Of a DNA stretch of 18,736 nt, positions 15,162-18,736 are shown one piece after another. Origin of the DNA: Ruminococcus sp. AF46-10NS (GTDB lineage Bacteria; Bacillota; Clostridia; Lachnospirales; Lachnospiraceae); the NCBI RefSeq assembly GCF_003474435.1, contig NZ_QRNF01000053.1:1-18736 (forward strand), read 5' to 3'. The notes under the pieces were generated by a model. The model saw only the letters and a program-made list of their open reading frames with translations, did not search any database and had not been told where the DNA came from. The translations under genes were made by a program, and so were the position numbers. The stretch's first letter is position 1. Each line of letters starts with the position of its first letter.

Positions 15162-15801
15162 TCCGGAGAGCTTTCTAAGGAGATAGATCCATTGTGTGCT
15201 TCTGCAATCTGTTTTACAATGGGAAGGCCAAGGCCGGTTCCGGATTCTTTTGTTGTAAAGAATGGCTGGAAAATAGTTGCCTGTTGTTCCGGGGAGATTC
15301 CACACCCATTATCCTGAATATTAATAGAAATACCGGGATTTTGCGGACAGGCAGATACAGTTATTTTTCCACCGGGGACTGGAACCGCTTCCCAGGCATT
15401 TTTCAGAAGATTAAGAAGCATCTGACGGATCTTGATCTGATCCAGCATCATAACAGGAAGAGAATCCGGGATATCTGTCACCAGTGTGATGTCGAGGTAA
15501 TCCAGGGTTGGTTTGACAGAGGAAAGGATTGTTTTCAGATAAGAACAGACATCAGTACTTTTAGGCGTGATACGGTTTGCATTGTTGAAAGCAGAGAGTT
15601 CATCAAGAAGATCCTTGACGTAATCAAGATTATCCATGATATCGTCCCAATGTTTATATTCCTGAACTTCAGGATGGGCAGATGCGATCATCTGAAGACC
15701 GCTGTTAATAAGTGTTATAGGGTTTCGGATCTCGTGAGAAAATTTTGAAAGATATAATGAAATTCATTTTTTAGTTTGTCAACTGTATTGTCGTTGCACA
15801 T
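15128..15801 (-). CDS. Sensor-less histidine kinase, split by a frameshift near the N-terminus
   Basis: From ATG 15801, preceded by GAGGTGAT, the frame reads MCNDNTVDKLKNEF and then must shift near 15741-15762 to continue LSKFSHEIRNPITLINSGLQ, the H-box with the phospho-accepting His. The second frame gives the N-box (LLNLLKNAWEAV), G1 (DNGCGI), F-box (PFFTTKESG) and G2 (TGLGLPIV), ending at 15128. The repaired protein is ~224 residues, with no membrane helix and no input domain, so it is a soluble kinase that may be a phosphorelay or sporulation-type kinase. No response regulator is adjacent. An ORF caller would start it at 15691 and miss the H-box. The stop region overlaps the rhomboid gene by 34 bases. 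Confidence 0.8.
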
Positions 15802-15858
15802 ATTATCACCTCGGAAAAATATTAACATCAGAAATTTCAAATATCAACAAGAACAGTA

Positions 15859-15887
15859 TTGAAAAAATCGAGAAAATACGACAAAAT
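15859..15887 (+). promoter_or_regulatory. Possible promoter of the HIT gene
   Basis: TTGAAA (15859-15864), 17 bp, CAAAAT (15882-15887), 43 bases before the HIT start. The match is weak, but it is the only candidate between the divergent histidine kinase and HIT genes. Confidence 0.35.
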
Positions 15888-15930
15888 AAGAATAATTAGA
15901 AATTTATTTTCAGAAGAGGAGGATACAAAA

Positions 15931-16334
15931 ATGGGAGACTGTATATTTTGTAAAATAGCGAACGGAGAGATTCCATCAGCAACACTTTATGAGGATGAGG
16001 AATTTCGTGTAATTCTGGATCTTGGACCTGCAAGCAAAGGTCATTCTCTGATTCTGCCAAAGAAACATGCAGCAAATATTTATGAGCTGCCAGATGAAAC
16101 TGCGGGAAAAGCAATGATCCTGCAAAAAAAATGGCAGGGAAACTGACAGATGCACTGAACTGTGATGGCTTCAATATTGTTCAGAATAATGGAGAAATTG
16201 CGGGACAGACAGTATTTCATTTCCACATGCATCTGATTCCAAGATATGAAGGAGACGGTGTAGGATTAAACTGGACTCCAGGAAATCTCAGTGATGAGGA
16301 TAAGGAAGAAATTCTGCATAAAGTGAAAGAGTAA
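15931..16334 (+). CDS. HIT-family nucleotide hydrolase/transferase, split by a frameshift
   Basis: The ATG at 15931 follows GAGGAGG. The N-terminal half has the CIFCKIANGEIPS zinc-type motif and the region LGPASKGHSLILPKKHAANI. The C-terminal half carries the histidine triad in VFHFHMHLIPRY. HIT proteins of this type act on nucleoside phosphoramidates or dinucleoside polyphosphates. Frame 1 runs to a TGA at 16144-16146, while the conserved protein continues in the -1 frame as KKMAGKLTDALNCDGFNIVQ from about 16125. One extra base before the A8 run (e.g. CTGGCA for CTGCA) would restore a 134-residue protein of normal family size. The two pieces are one gene. The sigma factor gene follows 23 bases later. 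Confidence 0.88.
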
Positions 16335-16357
16335 CTGCAATTTACTAAAGAGAAAAA

Positions 16358-16885
16358 ATGAACAAAATTGATTATGAAGATTTTTATTTGAAATATCGTA
16401 AAGTAGCTAAATCATATGCATATGGAATTCTGAATGACTGGTATATGGCAGATGATATCAGTCAGGAAGTACTTTATAAAATGTACACCATGAGAAATGA
16501 GCTGAATTTCGAAAATGAAAAGATGTTGTATGCGCTGATACGGAGAGCTGCTGTAAACAAAGCAATGGATTATAAAAAGAAATCCAGTACAAAACATGAA
16601 TTCTCCTGTCATGATGAGACCGCATCAATCCTGGATCGGAGAATTCATGTAAATGCAGAAGATCAGATATTGCGACAGGAAGAAAATAAATTTATGCATA
16701 TGATACTGGAAAGATTCCGTGCAGAGCAGCCATTGAATTATGAAATACTGATTCAGGTAAAGTTTATGGATGTTTCTGTTGAAGCAGTAGCGGAGGAGTT
16801 CGGACTGACGAAGAGCGGTGTGAATAACAGGATTTATAAAGCGAAACGATGGTTAAAAGAAGAGTATGAAAAAGCCTACAAATAA
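16358..16885 (+). CDS. ECF-like sigma-70 family RNA polymerase sigma factor
   Basis: A 175-residue protein with sigma region 2 at about residues 8-75 (SYAYGILNDWYMADDISQEV, the -10 binding and core-binding helices) and region 4 at about 115-172 (EEFGLTKSGVNNRIYKAKRW, a helix-turn-helix for the -35 box). There is no region 1.1 or 3, as in ECF sigma factors. The RBS is weak (AAAGAG), and the gene is 23 bases downstream of the HIT gene, so it may be co-transcribed. The membrane protein starting at 18108 looks like its partner, though murG lies between them on the other strand. The bidirectional hairpin at 16893-16924 closes the transcript. Confidence 0.85.
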   Translation: MNKIDYEDFYLKYRKVAKSYAYGILNDWYMADDISQEVLYKMYTMRNELNFENEKMLYALIRRAAVNKAMDYKKKSSTKHEFSCHDETASILDRRIHVNAEDQILRQEENKFMHMILERFRAEQPLNYEILIQVKFMDVSVEAVAEEFGLTKSGVNNRIYKAKRWLKEEYEKAYK

Positions 16886-16924
16886 AAGAAAACTCTGCCA
16901 GTCCTGAAAAAGGAGATGGCAGAG
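16881..16924. terminator. Bidirectional terminator between the sigma factor and murG
   Basis: CTCTGCCA (16893-16900) pairs perfectly with TGGCAGAG (16917-16924), with an inner TCCT/AGGA stem. On the minus strand it is followed by a TTTTCTTTTATTT tract (16880-16892 complement), so it mainly serves murG. On the plus strand the tail is T-poor and the effect is probably weaker. Confidence 0.75.
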
Positions 16925-16947
16925 CCTTTCATTCAGAAATATTATTG

Positions 16948-18014
16948 TCAGGAGCGAGCACATTCTTCGATAAGATCTGTGATCTTACGGATGGAGTCTA
17001 CGTGACCGTTACCTGCCATTGCATCAATATATTTCTGGCGGTTTGTATAAAGTTGGCGAATGGTATCCAGAAGTTTGGCTTCTGTGATTTCTTCCTCCTC
17101 TAGGACCATACTGAATCCCTGACGTTCGAAAGAACGTGCATTGAGAATCTGGTCACCTCGGCTGGCCTTAGCTGAGAGAGGAATCAGAAGGTTTGGTTTA
17201 TGCAGTTCACTGATTTCACAGATTGCATTAGCTCCTGCGCGGGAGATTACAATGTCAGCAAGAGAGAACAGATCTGGCAGTTCGTCTTTAATGTATTCAT
17301 ACTGAACATATCCTGTAGTTCCTTTTAGGCTTTCGTCAGTTTTTCCTTTTCCACAGAGGTGCACAACCTGGAATTCTTTCAGAAGTTCCGGAAGAATCTT
17401 GCGGACATTATCATTAACAGAAGCTGCTCCGAGACTGCCGCCGATAACCATAAGAACAGGCTTATCAGCATTAAATCCGCAGAATTTACGTCCGGCTTCT
17501 GCATTTCCGGACAGAAGTTCCTGACGGATTGGGGTTCCGGTAAGAACGGCCTTGTCTGCTGGAAGATTAGATGCTGTTTCCGGGAAATTGCAGCATATTT
17601 TTGTTGCGGAAGAAAGACAGAGCTTATTGGCAAGTCCGGGAGTCATGTCAGACTCATGAATAAGTGCCGGGATTTTCAAACGGCTGGCTGCGATTACTAC
17701 AGGAACTGTAACGAAGCCTCCTTTTGAAAAAACAACATCCGGTTTCAGCTGTTTCAGAATTTTTCTGGCCTGGCTGAAGCCTTTCAGTACACGGAATGGA
17801 TCAGAAAAATTCTTGAGATCAAAGTAACGTCTCAGTTTCCTGATGAAATTCCATAATAGGGGATACCAAGCTCTTCGATCAGCTTTTTTTCGATTCCTTC
17901 ATAGGAACCGATATAGGAAATTTTGTAACCAAGCTCCTGGAGTCTTGGAATCAAAGCAATATTAGGGGTTACATGGCCGGCAGTACCGCCGCCGGTAAGT
18001 ACGATGTGTTTCAT
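16948..18014 (-). CDS. murG: MurG, lipid II-forming GlcNAc transferase, split by a frameshift
   Basis: MurG adds GlcNAc from UDP-GlcNAc to lipid I on the cytoplasmic side of the membrane, the last cytoplasmic step of peptidoglycan precursor synthesis. Motifs: [11 protein letters not shown] near the start, [25 protein letters not shown], and [20 protein letters not shown] for the UDP-GlcNAc site. ATG 18014 has AGGAGG seven bases upstream; an earlier in-frame ATG at 18047 is less likely. The N-terminal frame ends ...[12 protein letters not shown] near 17835, while the protein continues as [15 protein letters not shown] in another frame. One extra A in the run at 17836-17838 gives a 355-residue protein, the normal MurG length. 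As murG is essential, a real null is hard to accept. It is transcribed opposite to both flanking genes. Confidence 0.9.
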
Positions 18015-18107
18015 TTGGATTCCTCCTGAATAGTCATATATTATCATTAAATATGAACTCTAACGGAGAAATTGTCAAGGAAAGATAGATTTACAGGTGA
18101 AAAAATA

Positions 18108-18736
18108 ATGGGAAATTTCAGCGATGAAGAACTGAAAAAATGGTTGGCTGAGGAATATAACAAAGAAATTGACGAAATGGAAAAAATCATGTTTCCAGAT
18201 GGTAATATTCCTGATGATGGCGAAACTGAAGAAGAAGCCCGGGCTGCGTATGCAAGACTTGTGGAGAGACTGAAAGCAGACGGCATCTATGAAGAAGAAA
18301 ATGACAGCGAGAATGCTGATGATCATAAAGAAAACAACGAAAAGACAGAAGAAGCAGAGAAAGTGAAAATTGTTTATCTGCCTGCAAAGCCTAAAAAGAG
18401 AAATAGGATTGCACGTGTAGCAGCTGCGGTATTGGTATGCGCTGCAGGTGTGTTTGCAGCTAGTATGACTAGTCAGGCTAATAGGAGTTATTTTATTGAT
18501 ACAGTTAAACTTTGGACAGGGAATGATACGAATATTGCGATTGAAAACGATGAAAATAACGAAAAGGCTAGTAAAGATGAAGATGAGGCGATATTTGAAA
18601 TTGAACAAAAATTAGGAATTATTGTTCCTAAATTCATGTATAGGCCAAGCAAACTGAAATTTCAAGATTATATGATAAGTAGTGACTATGGATATGCATT
18701 AATTGAATATGAATATAAAGAAAAAATTTTGTCAGT
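18108..18736 (+). CDS. Membrane-anchored putative sigma-factor partner (DUF4367-like), 3' end outside window
   Basis: 209 complete codons are visible; the gene continues past the window edge. The N-terminal ~95 residues are acidic and probably cytoplasmic (MGNFSDEELKKWLAEEY...). One membrane helix follows at about 101-119 (VAAAVLVCAAGVFAASM), then an extracytoplasmic domain with ...LGIIVPKFMYRPSKLKF, resembling DUF4367-type domains. Such genes usually follow ECF-like sigma factors in Clostridia and may act as anti-sigma factors. The ATG at 18108 has ACAGGTGA eight bases upstream. The partner sigma gene ends at 16885, with murG in between. The anti-sigma role is inferred from layout, not from a recognised zinc-binding motif. 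Confidence 0.65.
   Translation, partial: MGNFSDEELKKWLAEEYNKEIDEMEKIMFPDGNIPDDGETEEEARAAYARLVERLKADGIYEEENDSENADDHKENNEKTEEAEKVKIVYLPAKPKKRNRIARVAAAVLVCAAGVFAASMTSQANRSYFIDTVKLWTGNDTNIAIENDENNEKASKDEDEAIFEIEQKLGIIVPKFMYRPSKLKFQDYMISSDYGYALIEYEYKEKILS

Overview
The window looks like chromosome from a low-to-moderate GC Clostridia, most likely Lachnospiraceae. The evidence is strong AGGAGG-type ribosome binding sites, frequent TTG and GTG starts, a Clostridia-type Tad/Flp pilus operon with Flp1 and DUF5702-like genes, and an ECF sigma factor with a DUF4367-like partner. No ribosomal or tRNA gene is visible. The left ~7.3 kb is visibly more AT-rich than the rest, which fits horizontal transfer.

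Left part (1 to ~7357): accessory DNA that behaves like a site-specific transposon. It holds the tail of a ClbS/DfsB-like gene, a ~425 bp gene-free stretch, and a leftward XRE-family regulator. Divergent from the regulator is a tightly coupled rightward operon: three full-length tyrosine recombinases in tandem (367, 576 and 502 aa, each with the complete R-K-H-R-H-Y catalytic set), a small TnpC/DUF6262-like HTH plus coiled-coil protein, a TnpV-like protein and a small membrane protein. This resembles Tn554 (tnpA-tnpB-tnpC) and 'recombinase in trio' elements, with an extra recombinase and TnpV. The divergent promoter region carries five copies of an AAGTCAAAGAAGTCAA-like motif, and three exact-length 23-bp tandem repeats lie after tnpV. 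The right end abuts codon Leu-Asn-Thr-Gly-His-Asp-Gly of a Tad ATPase gene whose 5' part is absent from the window, so the element most likely interrupted tadA/cpaF.

Middle part (7358 to 14436): the rest of the tad operon. In order it holds the tadA 3' fragment, tadB, tadC, flp1 (59 aa), a DUF5702-like gene, a TadE-like protein with a duplicated Cys/His tail, a TadV-type prepilin peptidase, a second TadE-like protein and a DUF6382-like/FHA protein. Genes overlap or nearly touch. Losing an intact TadA should leave no pilus motor unless another copy exists.

Right part (14437 to end): a rhomboid protease, a convergent sensor-less histidine kinase, a HIT-family protein, an ECF-like sigma factor, murG on the minus strand, and the start of a membrane-anchored putative sigma partner.

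Quality warning: five genes (tadC, the DUF5702-like gene, the histidine kinase, the HIT gene and murG) are each split by a shift that one extra base would repair, mostly beside A-runs. Because murG is normally essential, sequencing or consensus deletions are the simplest explanation; decay of the tad operon or recoding is possible for tadC and the DUF5702-like gene.
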